Shown here: positions 27,710-37,202 of the stretch, one piece after another
How the letters are laid out: each line of letters begins with the position of its first letter
How positions within the stretch are numbered: the stretch's first letter is position 1
Source: Clostridia bacterium
GTDB lineage: Bacteria > Bacillota > Clostridia > Christensenellales > Borkfalkiaceae
NCBI GenBank assembly: GCA_017886895.1
Contig: JAGHJD010000044.1
Span: forward strand, 1-40,275
Length of the DNA: 40,275 bases
Reading direction: 5' to 3'
Translations under genes and position numbers: made by a program
Notes under the pieces: model-generated
Told to the model about the DNA's origin: nothing
Database searches by the model: none
The model's input: only the letters and a program-made list of their open reading frames with translations

Positions 27710-27725
27710 TTATGGAGGTTTCCGC

Positions 27726-28199
27726 GTGAAAGTCATGCCCGTGGAAAGCATTGAAGAGGTGCTCCGCCCCGTCGCGGAAGAGGTCGGCGTGGAGCTGTAC
27801 GAGATCGTGTTCAAACAGGGAAAGAACCCTTCGCTGACCGTCTTTCTCGATACCGACCGCGAGGGCGGCATCGATCTGGATACCTGCGAGCGGTTCCACA
27901 ACCTCGCCGACCCCGTGCTCGACGGGCTCGACCCGACGTACGGGCAGCCGTACACCTTCAACGTGAGCAGCCCCGGGCTGGACAGACCGTTCAGAAAGAA
28001 TTCGGATTTTCTGCGCAACCTCGGCAAAAAAGTGGAGGTGAAGCTGTACGCGCCCTTCCGCGGCGAAAAGTTTTTCGAGGCGGTGCTGCTCGAATACAGC
28101 GCCGAAGGGAAGAACGTGACGCTGGAAAAAGACGGTGAGCGCGTGAAGTTCAACCTCTCGCAGATCGTGAAGATCTCACAGGCGATCGACTTCGATTGA
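27726..28199 (+). CDS. rimP: Ribosome maturation factor RimP
   Basis: VAEEVGVELYEIVFKQGKNPSLTVFLDTDREGGIDLDTCERF, YTFNVSSPGLDRPF. Confidence 0.95.
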   Translation: MKVMPVESIEEVLRPVAEEVGVELYEIVFKQGKNPSLTVFLDTDREGGIDLDTCERFHNLADPVLDGLDPTYGQPYTFNVSSPGLDRPFRKNSDFLRNLGKKVEVKLYAPFRGEKFFEAVLLEYSAEGKNVTLEKDGERVKFNLSQIVKISQAIDFD

Positions 28200-28238
28200 C
28201 CTGAAAAAATACAGAATCATTTTGTGGAGAACAAAGGT

Positions 28239-29366
28239 ATGGTAAGCAAGGAATTTTTCGAGGCTTTGGCTGATCTGGAGGCGGAGAAGGGGATCCCGCA
28301 GGAGGTCTTCATCGAGGCGCTGCGCACGGCGCTCATCTCCGCGTACAAGAAACAGTACGACGACGCCGCTGGCGACGTCGACATCAAGATCGTCCCCGAA
28401 AAGTGCAGCATCAAATACTATATCGTCCGCACCGCCGTGGACGAGGTCGTCGACCGCGAGACGGAGATCTCCGTCGAGGACGCGCAGAAGATCAAGAAGA
28501 GCTACAAGGCGGGCGACCGGGTGGAAGAGGAGTTCGTTCCCAAGGACTTCGGCAGGATCGCCGCGCAGACGGCGAAACAGGTCATCCTGCAAAAACTGCA
28601 CGAGACCGAGCGCGACAATACGCTCAGCGAGTTTTCCAACAAGAAGTTCGAACTGATGAACTGCGTCGTCCGCAAGGTCGACATGAAGAACGTCTACGTC
28701 GAGCTGGGCAAAGGGCAGGTCGAGGGGGTCATGCTCCCGCAGGACCAGGTCCCCGGCGAGCGCTACGAGGTGAACGACCGCCTCAAAGTGTACGTCAAGA
28801 ATATCAAGGCGGGCAGCCGCGGCGCGCAGGTGCTCGTCTCCCGCGCGTCGACGGGGCTTGTAAAGCGCCTGTTTGAAGAGGAAGTGCCCGAGATCAAGTC
28901 GGGCGTGGTCGTCGTCAAGGAGATCTCCCGCGAGCCGGGGCAGCGCACGAAGATGGCGATCGCGAGCCTTGACCCGCAGGTGGACGCCGTCGGCGCGTGC
29001 GTGGGCAACAAGGGCTCGCGCGTCAACGCCGTCGTCGCGGAGCTGGGCGGCGAAAAAGTGGACATCATCCAGTGGAGCGAAAACCCTTTGGAATTTATCG
29101 CAAAGGCGCTCTCTCCCGCAAAAGTCATCTCCGTTACGGAAGTGGGGGATAAGGCGGCGGTCGCCGTCGTGCCCGATGACAAGCTCTCGCTTGCGATCGG
29201 CAGGGACGGGCAGAACGCGCGCCTTGCCGCGCGGCTGACGGGCTGGAAGATCGACGTCAAGAGCGAGAGCGCCGCCGCGAAGATGGAGGCGCTGCGCGCC
29301 GCCGAAGCGGAGGCTCCCGAAGAGGAGAGCGCGGAACCCGTACCCGCAGAGGGCGCGGAGGAATAA
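28239..29366 (+). CDS. nusA: Transcription termination/antitermination protein NusA
   Basis: LEAEKGIPQEVFIEALRTALISAYKKQY, EVPEIKSGVVVVKEISREPGQRTKMAI, IQWSENPLEFIAKALSPA, LAIGRDGQNARLAARLTGWKIDV. Confidence 0.97.
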   Translation: MVSKEFFEALADLEAEKGIPQEVFIEALRTALISAYKKQYDDAAGDVDIKIVPEKCSIKYYIVRTAVDEVVDRETEISVEDAQKIKKSYKAGDRVEEEFVPKDFGRIAAQTAKQVILQKLHETERDNTLSEFSNKKFELMNCVVRKVDMKNVYVELGKGQVEGVMLPQDQVPGERYEVNDRLKVYVKNIKAGSRGAQVLVSRASTGLVKRLFEEEVPEIKSGVVVVKEISREPGQRTKMAIASLDPQVDAVGACVGNKGSRVNAVVAELGGEKVDIIQWSENPLEFIAKALSPAKVISVTEVGDKAAVAVVPDDKLSLAIGRDGQNARLAARLTGWKIDVKSESAAAKMEALRAAEAEAPEEESAEPVPAEGAEE

Positions 29367-29384
29367 GACAGGGCGAGGTGCGCC

Positions 29385-29660
29385 GTGAAAGCCAAAAAGA
29401 TCCCCATGCGCATGTGCGTCGCCTGCCGCGAAATGAAACCGAAGAAGGAGATGCTGCGCATCGTCAAGCCCAAAGAGGGGGATGTGTTCATCGACTTTTC
29501 GGGCAAGGCAGCGGGCAGGGGCGCGTATATCTGCGACGATCCCGCCTGCATCGCAAAGCTGAGAAAGGGCAGGCTGCTGAACAGGGCTTTTTCCTGCGAG
29601 GTCTCCGCGGAAGTCTACGCGAAGATCGAGGAGGACTTCATTGCAAAGAAGCAGGGCTGA
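29385..29660 (+). CDS. ylxR: YlxR family (DUF448) protein, GTG start
   Basis: KIPMRMCVACREMKPKKEMLRIVK, GRGAYICDDPACI. Confidence 0.93.
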   Translation: MKAKKIPMRMCVACREMKPKKEMLRIVKPKEGDVFIDFSGKAAGRGAYICDDPACIAKLRKGRLLNRAFSCEVSAEVYAKIEEDFIAKKQG

Positions 29661-29967
29661 AAGTTACATCGGCTTTTGCCGCAAGGCGGGCAGGCTGACC
29701 TGCGGCTTCAACGCCGTCGAAGTACAGAAAAAGGGCGTGTATCTCCTGCTGCTGTGCACGAGCGCGTCCGAAAACGCGAAAAAGAGCGCGGAAAAGCTCG
29801 CAAACAAATTCCGCTGCACCCTGTTGGTCCCGAAGGGCAGGCTCCTTTCGGAGCTGACGGGGAAGGAGAACTGCAAACTTGCGGCGGTGCGCGACGAGGG
29901 GCTCGCGAAGGCGATCCTCTCCTGCGCGGAGGATGAATTCATAAAATATCCGGGAGGCAACGGTTAG
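29641..29967 (+). CDS. L7Ae-like ribosomal protein (YlxQ family), TTG start
   Basis: YIGFCRKAGRLTCGFNAVEV...LLLLCTSASENAKKSAEKLANKF; overlaps ylxR; conserved position before infB. Confidence 0.88.
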   Translation: MQRSRAESYIGFCRKAGRLTCGFNAVEVQKKGVYLLLLCTSASENAKKSAEKLANKFRCTLLVPKGRLLSELTGKENCKLAAVRDEGLAKAILSCAEDEFIKYPGGNG

Positions 29968-29972
29968 CGAAT

Positions 29973-32660
29973 ATGGCAGAGACGAAGAAGAATTATGCGA
30001 ATATCGAGGGCATCACCTCGCTGTTGGGGGCGGACGGCATCACCGCGCTTTTGAAGGACGTGCAGGGCACGGAGCGCAAGGTGAACGACATTCTCCGGCA
30101 GCTCTCCGAATTTGAGGAGGAGGCGCGCAGGCGCGCCGCCGAGGAGGAAGAGGCCCGCCGCGAAGCCGAGCTGCAGGCCGCCCGCGAGGAGGCGGAACGG
30201 CAGGCGGAACAGGCGAAAGCCGCCGCAGCCGCCGCAGAGCAGGCCGCCCGCGAAGAAGCCGAGCGGCAGAAGGAACAGGCAAAGGCGGAGCCTCCCGCGC
30301 AGGAACAGGCGCCCGCCGCAGCGGAAGGATCCGAAAAGCCGTCCGCTCCCGCGTCTGCGCAGCCGCCCGCTCCTGCGTCTGTGCAGCCGCCCGCAGCCGA
30401 GCGTCCCGCTCAGCCCCGCGCTGAGGCAAAGCCTGCGGCGCGCCCGTCCGCTCCCGCGGCATCGCAGCCGCCGCGGCAGTTCGTGCCCCGCCAGGGCGGC
30501 GCGGCACAGGGCGGCAGAAATACGTATGTGAATTCGGATACCCGCCGCGCGCCCGCCGGCGCACAGGGCAGGCCCGCCTATGGTGCGGGCGCAAGGCCCG
30601 CGGCAGGGCAGGCGCCCCGCTACGGCGCAGGACCTCGTCCCGCAACGGGCGCCCGCCCCGCAGGCGCAGGTCCGAGACCCGCAGGGGGCAGGTTCGAGGC
30701 GCCCGCGGCGCCCGCGCCCGCAAAGAGCGCGCCCAAGAAAAAGACGTACGACAAGCCCTATACCGAGCAGAAGCGCACGATGAACAAGCGCGCGCTCGTC
30801 AAACAGCAGGTCACCGCCGCTGACTTCGACGAGGATAAGAGCGGCTACCGCAAACTGCGCGTAAAGAAACAGAAACAGGCGGCGTCGCAGACCATCAAGA
30901 TCGAGCACGCCGTTGTCACCAGCGAGAATATCCCGCTCAAAGTGCTGAGCGAAAAGCTCGGCATCACGGCGGTCGAGATCACAAAGCGCCTCTTCAAAGA
31001 GGGCATCATGAAGACCATCAACGACTCCCTCGATTACGACACGGCGGCGTATATCGCCTCCGACCTCGGCATCGAGCTGGAGTATAAGCCCGAAAAGACG
31101 GCGGAGGAACTGCTCGGCGAGATCTATAAGAGCGAGACGGCAGAGGGCGGCAAGCTGGTCACCCGTCCGCCCGTCGTCACCGTCATGGGACACGTCGACC
31201 ACGGCAAGACCTCTCTGCTCGACAAGATCCGCAGCACGAACGTCACCGCGGGCGAGGCGGGCGGCATCACGCAGCACATCGGCGCGTACTCCGTCACCGT
31301 CGGCGGCAAGACGATCACCTTCCTCGACACCCCGGGGCACGAGGCGTTCACCGCAATGCGCGCGCGCGGCGCGTCCGTCACGGACATCGTCGTGCTCGTC
31401 GTCGCGGCGGACGACGGCATCATGCCGCAGACCGTCGAGGCGATCAATCATTCCAAGGCGGCAGACGTGCCCATTATCGTCGCCGTCAACAAGATCGACA
31501 AGCCCGAGGCGGACGTCGAGCGCGTCAGGCGCGAGCTCGTCAACAGCGGGCTCACCCCCGAGGAGTGGGGCGGCGACACGATCATCGTGCCCGTCTCCGC
31601 AAAGACGGGCGAGGGCATTGACAAACTGCTCGAGACGATCAACCTCGTTGCCGAAGTGAAAGAGCTTACGGCGAACCCCGATACTGCCGCGCGCGGCACG
31701 ATCATCGAGGCGAAACTCGACAAGGGCAAGGGTCCCATGGCGTCCGTGCTCATTCAGAACGGCACGCTGCACACGGGCGACAATGTCATTTCGGGCACGA
31801 CCATCGGCAGAGTGCGCGCCATGATCGACGACAAGGGCAGGACGGTCAAGTCTGCAGGCCCCTCCATGGCGGTCTCCATCCTCGGGCTGGAAGAAGTCCC
31901 CAACGCGGGCGACTCCATCATCGCCGTCGAACAGGATAAGCTGATGAAACAGGTCGCCGACGAGCGCAAGCGCAAGGAGAGCGAGTCCATGGTCAAGGCG
32001 CAGACGCGCGTGACGCTGGATGACGTGTTCGGCAAGATCGCCGAGGGCAAGATCAAGGGGCTGAACATCATCGTCAAGGGCGACGTGCAGGGCTCCGTCG
32101 AGGCGGTCAAACAGTCTCTCCTCAAGCTTTCCAACGACGAGGTGCGCGTCAACGTGCTGCACAGCGGCGCGGGCGCGATCACCGAGTCCGACATCATGCT
32201 GGCGGATTCCTCCAACGCGATCGTCGTCGGGTTCAATGTGCGTCCCGACACCAAGGCGAAGGCGCTTGCGGAGCGCAGCAAGGTGGACGTGCGCACCTAC
32301 CGCATCATCTACGAGCTGCTCGACGACATCCAGGCGGCGCTCAAGGGCATGCTCGCGCCGAAGTACCGCGAGGTCATGACAGGCAAGTGCGACGTTCTGC
32401 AGACCTTCCGCATCACGGGCGTCGGCATGGTCGCGGGCTGTTACGTCACCGAGGGCAAGCTTGTGCGTAACGGCAAACTGCGCATCTACCGCGACGATAT
32501 CATGATCGTCGAAGGCGCCGTGCGGCAGCTCAAGCGGTTCAAAGACGACGTGAAGGAAGTTTCCGGCGGCTTTGAGTGCGGCGTCAGCATCGACGGCTTT
32601 GACGGCATCAAAGTGGGGGATGTGATCGAGTGTTATATCACGGAGGAAATCCCGGCTTAA
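29973..32660 (+). CDS. infB: Translation initiation factor IF-2
   Basis: [48 protein letters not shown]; Ala/Pro/Gln-rich N-terminal extension. Confidence 0.98.
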   Translation: MAETKKNYANIEGITSLLGADGITALLKDVQGTERKVNDILRQLSEFEEEARRRAAEEEEARREAELQAAREEAERQAEQAKAAAAAAEQAAREEAERQKEQAKAEPPAQEQAPAAAEGSEKPSAPASAQPPAPASVQPPAAERPAQPRAEAKPAARPSAPAASQPPRQFVPRQGGAAQGGRNTYVNSDTRRAPAGAQGRPAYGAGARPAAGQAPRYGAGPRPATGARPAGAGPRPAGGRFEAPAAPAPAKSAPKKKTYDKPYTEQKRTMNKRALVKQQVTAADFDEDKSGYRKLRVKKQKQAASQTIKIEHAVVTSENIPLKVLSEKLGITAVEITKRLFKEGIMKTINDSLDYDTAAYIASDLGIELEYKPEKTAEELLGEIYKSETAEGGKLVTRPPVVTVMGHVDHGKTSLLDKIRSTNVTAGEAGGITQHIGAYSVTVGGKTITFLDTPGHEAFTAMRARGASVTDIVVLVVAADDGIMPQTVEAINHSKAADVPIIVAVNKIDKPEADVERVRRELVNSGLTPEEWGGDTIIVPVSAKTGEGIDKLLETINLVAEVKELTANPDTAARGTIIEAKLDKGKGPMASVLIQNGTLHTGDNVISGTTIGRVRAMIDDKGRTVKSAGPSMAVSILGLEEVPNAGDSIIAVEQDKLMKQVADERKRKESESMVKAQTRVTLDDVFGKIAEGKIKGLNIIVKGDVQGSVEAVKQSLLKLSNDEVRVNVLHSGAGAITESDIMLADSSNAIVVGFNVRPDTKAKALAERSKVDVRTYRIIYELLDDIQAALKGMLAPKYREVMTGKCDVLQTFRITGVGMVAGCYVTEGKLVRNGKLRIYRDDIMIVEGAVRQLKRFKDDVKEVSGGFECGVSIDGFDGIKVGDVIECYITEEIPA

Positions 32661-32664
32661 AAGG

Positions 32665-33002
32665 TTCACGCGTTTCTCGCACAAAGGTGCTGCGGCTAAC
32701 GAAGCCGATTTTGCGAAGCGGCTGCTTGCAGACATTTATGCAAAATCGGCGAAGTTGACGGCGGCGCAGCCGCCGCTATGCCGTGATTTTGAGGGGCAAC
32801 CGCCACTCTTGCGAGATGGCGTTTTCCCCTCCGCACGCGATAGTTTAGGGCTACGTATTATAGAAATCGCGTGCGTACACCCCTTTTCCTAAGAGCCGTA
32901 AGTTTACGGCAAATTGGGTGCGCTTTCCGAAAAGCGTGGTTTTCGGACGCGCAGGAAATTATTAAAAAATACTTATTCAAACTCACATTTTGAAACGCGT
33001 AA
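32665..33002 (+). other. Multi-hairpin intergenic element (candidate structured RNA or MITE-like insertion)
   Basis: Closing repeat ACGCGTTTC (32668-32676)/GAAACGCGT (32992-33000). Inside: 11-bp stem 32704-32714/32740-32750; CGGCGGC-gca-GCCGCCG area 32759-32775; GAGGGG...CCCCTC 32791-32831 with nested CGCCA/TGGCG; CGCACGCGAT/ATCGCGTGCG 32832-32875; CACCC/GGGTG enclosing GCCGTA-agtt-TACGGC 32895-32910; TGCGC..TCCGAAAA/TTTTCGGA..GCGCA 32919-32953. No ORF. Confidence 0.7.
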
Positions 33003-33036
33003 CAGAATTTTTTGCAGAGTCTTTTAGGAGAGTATC

Positions 33037-33402
33037 ATGAAAGGGCTACGGGGCGAGCGGCTGTCCGCAGAATATCAGCGGGCGGTCTCGGAGATCATCG
33101 CCACAAAACTCAAAGATAAAGTCGGCGGGATCGCGGGGCTTGTCAGCATCACCAAGGCGGACGTTTCGCCCGATCTCAAAAACGCGAAACTGTATGTCAG
33201 CGTGCTCGCAAAAAACGACGCGCAGGCGCAGGAGACGTTTTCCGTGATCCGCGGCCACGCGGGGTTTATCCGCCACGAGCTGGCGCAGATCATGCGCTCG
33301 CGCACCGTCCCCGAACTGCACTTTTTTTGGGACGATACGATGGAGTACGGCGATAAGATCGACCGTCTGATCAAACAGTTGCACGAAGGCGAGGAGAAGT
33401 AA
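33037..33402 (+). CDS. rbfA: Ribosome-binding factor A
   Basis: ERLSAEYQRAVSEIIATKLKD, VSITKADVSPDLKNAKLYVSVL, RTVPELHFFWDDTMEYGDKIDRLI. Confidence 0.95.
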   Translation: MKGLRGERLSAEYQRAVSEIIATKLKDKVGGIAGLVSITKADVSPDLKNAKLYVSVLAKNDAQAQETFSVIRGHAGFIRHELAQIMRSRTVPELHFFWDDTMEYGDKIDRLIKQLHEGEEK

Positions 33403-33405
33403 GGC

Positions 33406-34380
33406 TTGCATAGCGGCGGTACGGCGCTGTCTCTTGCGGAGATGGCGGAAAAACTGAAGGCGCAAAAGAGCGCCGTTATCTTCTGCCACATGCGTCCCGA
33501 CGGCGACACGCTGGGCGCGGCGATGGGGCTTTGCTGTCTGCTTGCGGGCGTCGGCGTCTCCTGCCGCGTCGTGTGCGAGGGGCCTGTTCCCGAAAAGTTC
33601 TGGTTCTTAGAGGGGATGAAGGAGATCGGCGCGCAGCCGGACGAGAGTGCGGAGGCGTATATCGCCGTCGATTGCAGCGACGAGCGCAGGCTCGGCTCGC
33701 TGTGCGACGCCTTCTGCCGCGCAAAAAAACGCAAATTCAATATCGATCATCACATTTCCAATACGCGGTTTGGCGACTTCTTTTATGTCGAGGACCGCGC
33801 CGCGACCTGCGAGATCATGACGGAGCTCGCGCAGTACTTCCCGCCGCTCACGCCGCTTGCCGCAAACTATCTGCTGCTCGGGCTGAGTTCGGATACGGGC
33901 AATTTCGCGCATTCCAACGTGACGGAATCCACCTTTCTTGCGGCGGCGAAGCTCGTCTCCCGCGGGGCGGACATCCATACGATCCAGTACAACATGTTCA
34001 AGCGCCAGCGCGCGGAGCGCGCCGCGCTGTTCGGGAGGGCGATGTCCGCGATCCGCTACTTCGAGGAGGGGAAGATCGCCGTCGTCAGCGTCACGCGCAA
34101 GATGCTCGCCGAGACGGGCGCCACGCCCGACATGACGGAGGGGTTCATCGACTTTCCGCTCTCCGTCGTGGGGGTGGAAGTCGCCGTCTGCCTGTTGGAG
34201 ACGGGCGACGAGCGGTTCAAGATCTCCCTGCGCTCGAGCGGGCGCGCGGACGTGAACGCGGTCGCGGCAACGTTCGGCGGCGGCGGGCATATCCTGGCGA
34301 GCGGCTGCATGCTGCACGGCTGTCTCGAAGAGGTGATCGACAAGCTGTGCTATGCGATCAGGCAGCATATCGAGGAGTAA
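33406..34380 (+). CDS. nrnA: DHH/DHHA1 bifunctional oligoribonuclease/PAP phosphatase
   Basis: CHMRPDGDTLGAAMGL, AVDCSDERRLG, NIDHHISNTRFGDF, GLSSDTGNFAHSN, GGGGHILASGC. Probable TTG start (ATG alternative at 33442). Confidence 0.93.
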   Translation: MHSGGTALSLAEMAEKLKAQKSAVIFCHMRPDGDTLGAAMGLCCLLAGVGVSCRVVCEGPVPEKFWFLEGMKEIGAQPDESAEAYIAVDCSDERRLGSLCDAFCRAKKRKFNIDHHISNTRFGDFFYVEDRAATCEIMTELAQYFPPLTPLAANYLLLGLSSDTGNFAHSNVTESTFLAAAKLVSRGADIHTIQYNMFKRQRAERAALFGRAMSAIRYFEEGKIAVVSVTRKMLAETGATPDMTEGFIDFPLSVVGVEVAVCLLETGDERFKISLRSSGRADVNAVAATFGGGGHILASGCMLHGCLEEVIDKLCYAIRQHIEE

Positions 34381-34385
34381 AAAAG

Positions 34386-34409
34386 CGGGCGTTTCGGCGC
34401 CCGTTCTTT
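34386..34409 (+). terminator. Weak terminator-like hairpin between nrnA and truB
   Basis: CGGGCG-tttcgg-CGCCCG-TTCTTT. Confidence 0.5.
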
Positions 34410-34437
34410 GGTGCGGCAAAAGTTTTGCGGAGGCGGT

Positions 34438-35286
34438 ATGGAGAGCGGCGTTCTCAATCTGAATAAGCCCGAGGGCATGTCCAGCGCGCGCGCCGTCTCT
34501 TTCGTCAGGCGGGCGACGGGGCTTGCGTGCGGGCACATGGGCACGCTCGACCCGCTCGCGTCGGGCGTGCTGCCCGTCGCCGTCGGGAACGCGACGCGGC
34601 TCTTTGACTACCTGCTGCAAAAGCAGAAGGTCTACCGCGCGCTGTTCGCGTTCGGCACCGAGACGGACACGCTTGACCGCGCGGGCAGGGTGACAAAGAG
34701 CGGCGGGCGCGTCCCCGCCGCGGACGAGGTCGCCGCGGCGCTCGCCTCTTTTGTCGGCGAGTACGACCAGCTCCCGCCCGCGTACAGCGCGAAGAACGTG
34801 AACGGCGTGCGCGCCTATGACCTCGCGCGGCAGGGGAAGGAGGTCGCGCTCGCGCCCAAGCGCGTGCGCGTGGACTCTCTGGAACTTCTCGGGAAAGAGG
34901 GCGAAGGCGTCTTTGCGGTGCGCATCGTCTGCGGCGGCGGCACCTATATCCGTTCGCTCGCGCGCGACGTCGCGGCGGCGTGCGGCACGTGCGGCTACAT
35001 GGCGGCGCTCGTGCGGGAGAGGAGCGGCCCCTTCGCGCTCGCGGAGAGCATTCCCCCCGACACGCTCACAAAGGAGAACTGGCGCGGCTTTCTGCTCCCG
35101 CCCGACGCGGTGCTCGATCTGCCGCGGCTTGAATTTGCGGGCGCGGCGGCGGCACGGCTGAAAAACGGCGTGCCCGTCTCCTGCGAGACGGCGGACGGGG
35201 CGTATAAGCTGTATCTCGACGGCGCCTTCTACGGCGTGGCGCAGGCGGCGGACGGCAGGGTGCGCGCAAAGACAAAACTTGTGTAG
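34438..35286 (+). CDS. truB: tRNA pseudouridine(55) synthase TruB
   Basis: GVLNLNKPEGMSSARAVSFVRR, GHMGTLDPLASGVLPVAVGNATRL, QLPPAYSAKNVNGVRAYDLAR, CGGGTYIRSLARDVA. Confidence 0.97.
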   Translation: MESGVLNLNKPEGMSSARAVSFVRRATGLACGHMGTLDPLASGVLPVAVGNATRLFDYLLQKQKVYRALFAFGTETDTLDRAGRVTKSGGRVPAADEVAAALASFVGEYDQLPPAYSAKNVNGVRAYDLARQGKEVALAPKRVRVDSLELLGKEGEGVFAVRIVCGGGTYIRSLARDVAAACGTCGYMAALVRERSGPFALAESIPPDTLTKENWRGFLLPPDAVLDLPRLEFAGAAAARLKNGVPVSCETADGAYKLYLDGAFYGVAQAADGRVRAKTKLV

Positions 35287-35296
35287 GGAGGCGGGC

Positions 35297-36178
35297 ATGC
35301 GCATCATCGACTATGACGGCGGCACTTTCGCGGAGCCGTGCGTGCTGCTGCTCGGCTACTTCGACGGCGTGCATATCGGGCACAGGGCGCTGATCGCGGC
35401 GGCAAAGGAACTCGCGGCGCGCGGGGGGCTTGCCGTCGGCGTGACGACCTTTTATGACGGAAAGAACGGCGGGCAGATCTATACCTTTGCCGAGCGCTGC
35501 CGCATCTTTGCGGAACTGGGCATCGACTTCGTGTACGCCGCGCACTTCGACGGCGCGTTCCGCGCGACGGAGGGCGGGGCGTTCCTGCGGCACGTCTGCG
35601 CGGCGCTGCCCGTGTGTGCCTTCGTCTGCGGCGAGGACTATACTTACGGCAGGGGCGCGGCGTGCGGCGCAGCGGAGCTGCGCGCATTCGCGGCAGAGAA
35701 CGGTCTGCAGGCGGAGGTGCTCCCGCTCGTTGCCGTCGGCGGCGAAAAGGCGGCGGCGACGCGCGCGAAGGAGTACCTCGGTGCAGGGGACATGCCCGCT
35801 CTTGCGGCGCTCCTCGGCGGGAAGTATTTTATTTCGGGCACGGTCGCGACGGAGGGGCGGCACGTCGGCAGGCGGCTGGGCTTTCCGACGGCGAACCTGC
35901 ACGTAAGCCCCGAAAAGGTCCCTTTGCGCGTGGGCGTCTATGCGGTGCATGCCGCAATCGGCGGCAGAGCGTACCGCGGCATCGCCAACTACGGCGCACG
36001 CCCGACCTTCGGCGATGCGCGCCTCGTGCTCGAGAGCTATTTCGACGGATTCGAGGGCGACCTGTACGGCAGGGAACTGACTGTATTTTTTGACTTTTAC
36101 ATCCGCCCCGTGCGGAAATTTGAAAGTGCGGAAGAGCTTGCGGCGCAGCTTTCCCGCGATCTGGAGAGGATACGATGA
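35297..36178 (+). CDS. ribF: Bifunctional riboflavin kinase/FAD synthetase
   Basis: LGYFDGVHIGHRALI, FVCGEDYTYGRGA, GRRLGFPTANL, GIANYGARPTF, ESYFDGFEGDLYGRELTVFFDFYIRPVRKFES. Confidence 0.95.
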   Translation: MRIIDYDGGTFAEPCVLLLGYFDGVHIGHRALIAAAKELAARGGLAVGVTTFYDGKNGGQIYTFAERCRIFAELGIDFVYAAHFDGAFRATEGGAFLRHVCAALPVCAFVCGEDYTYGRGAACGAAELRAFAAENGLQAEVLPLVAVGGEKAAATRAKEYLGAGDMPALAALLGGKYFISGTVATEGRHVGRRLGFPTANLHVSPEKVPLRVGVYAVHAAIGGRAYRGIANYGARPTFGDARLVLESYFDGFEGDLYGRELTVFFDFYIRPVRKFESAEELAAQLSRDLERIR

Positions 36179-37038
36179 TCAAATTCGGACCGAGCGGCAA
36201 CAGCGAGAGTTTCTACGCGGCGGGTTATTCGCACACGGAACAGTCTGCCGCGTTCGTCAGAGAACGCGGCTTGGATTGCTTTGAATATTCCTTCGGGCGC
36301 GGCGTGCGCATGACGGAGGCAAAGGCGCGCTCCATCGGCGCGGCGTTCGGGGCACAGGGCGTGGAGATCAGCGTGCACGCGCCGTACTACATCAACTTTG
36401 CCAACCCTTCGGAGGAGAGCGCGGAAAGCTCGTACGGATACGTGCTCGACAGCGGCAGGGTGCTGGCACAGATGGGCGGGCGGCGGTGCGTGTTCCACCC
36501 CGCCACGCAGGGGAAACTTTCGCGCGAAGAGGCGGTTACACTCACCGAAGAACGGCTGAAAGTGCTCTGTGAGCGCATCTATGCGGCGGGGCTGGAGAAC
36601 CTCCTGTTCTGCCCCGAAACGATGGGCAAGATCGCGCAGATCGGCACCCTCGAGGAGATCGTGCGCTTTTGCAGGATCGACAAGGTCTTTCTGCCCGCCG
36701 TGGATTTCGGGCACCTGAACGCGCGCGAGCAGGGGAGCCTCCGCACGGAGGAGGACTACCTCTCCCGCCTCGAATACATGATCGCCGAGCTCGGCTATGA
36801 GCGCGTAAAGCACTTTCACGTGCACTTTTCCAAGGTCCAGTACGGCGGCAAGGGAGAGATACGGCACCTTACCTTTGAAGATACGCAGTACGGCCCCGAA
36901 TTTGCGCCGCTCGCGTCCGCGCTCGTAAAGCTGAAGCTCGAGCCGTACATCGTCAGCGAGTCTGCGGGCACGCAGGCGGAGGACGCGCTCGCCATGAAAC
37001 GCATGTACGGGGAGGCGCTGCGCGCGGCGGGGGAGTAG
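36175..37038 (+). CDS. AP endonuclease family 2 / deoxyribonuclease IV-like TIM-barrel protein
   Basis: KFGPSGNSESFYAAGY, GVEISVHAPYYINFANP, FHPATQGK, LLFCPETMGK, DFGHLNAREQG, HFHVHFSKVQYGGKGE. Confidence 0.85.
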   Translation: MIKFGPSGNSESFYAAGYSHTEQSAAFVRERGLDCFEYSFGRGVRMTEAKARSIGAAFGAQGVEISVHAPYYINFANPSEESAESSYGYVLDSGRVLAQMGGRRCVFHPATQGKLSREEAVTLTEERLKVLCERIYAAGLENLLFCPETMGKIAQIGTLEEIVRFCRIDKVFLPAVDFGHLNAREQGSLRTEEDYLSRLEYMIAELGYERVKHFHVHFSKVQYGGKGEIRHLTFEDTQYGPEFAPLASALVKLKLEPYIVSESAGTQAEDALAMKRMYGEALRAAGE

Positions 37039-37167
37039 TTTCGCCGCCGCACTCTCTGCGTGCGGGGGCGGCAATGCTGCTCCCGCGGCGGTTTGCGCGT
37101 TTTTTAACGCCTTGCCGCGTTTCCGCATGAAAAAGCGGCGTTTGCGCGCAAAACATACGGAGATAAA

Positions 37168-37196
37168 TTGACTTGCGCCGCAAAATCTGTTAAAAT
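37168..37196 (+). promoter_or_regulatory. SigA-type promoter abutting the M24 peptidase start codon
   Basis: TTGACT - 17 nt - TAAAAT; ATG 6 nt downstream. Confidence 0.75.
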
Positions 37197-37202
37197 AATT
37201 CT

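Noticed and set aside
32648-32662. CCGGCTTA string like the RNase P 3' conserved region
   Set aside because: It is the 3' end of infB (IPA-stop); no GAGGAAAGTCC counterpart is present.
29964-32735. 923-aa antisense ORF opposite infB
   Set aside because: Antisense shadow of infB; no motif support.
32891-32915. GAGCCGTAAGTTTACGGC resembling group II intron domain V
   Set aside because: Too short for the 34-nt D5, lacks the catalytic bulge and GNRA loop, and no intron ORF or boundaries are nearby.
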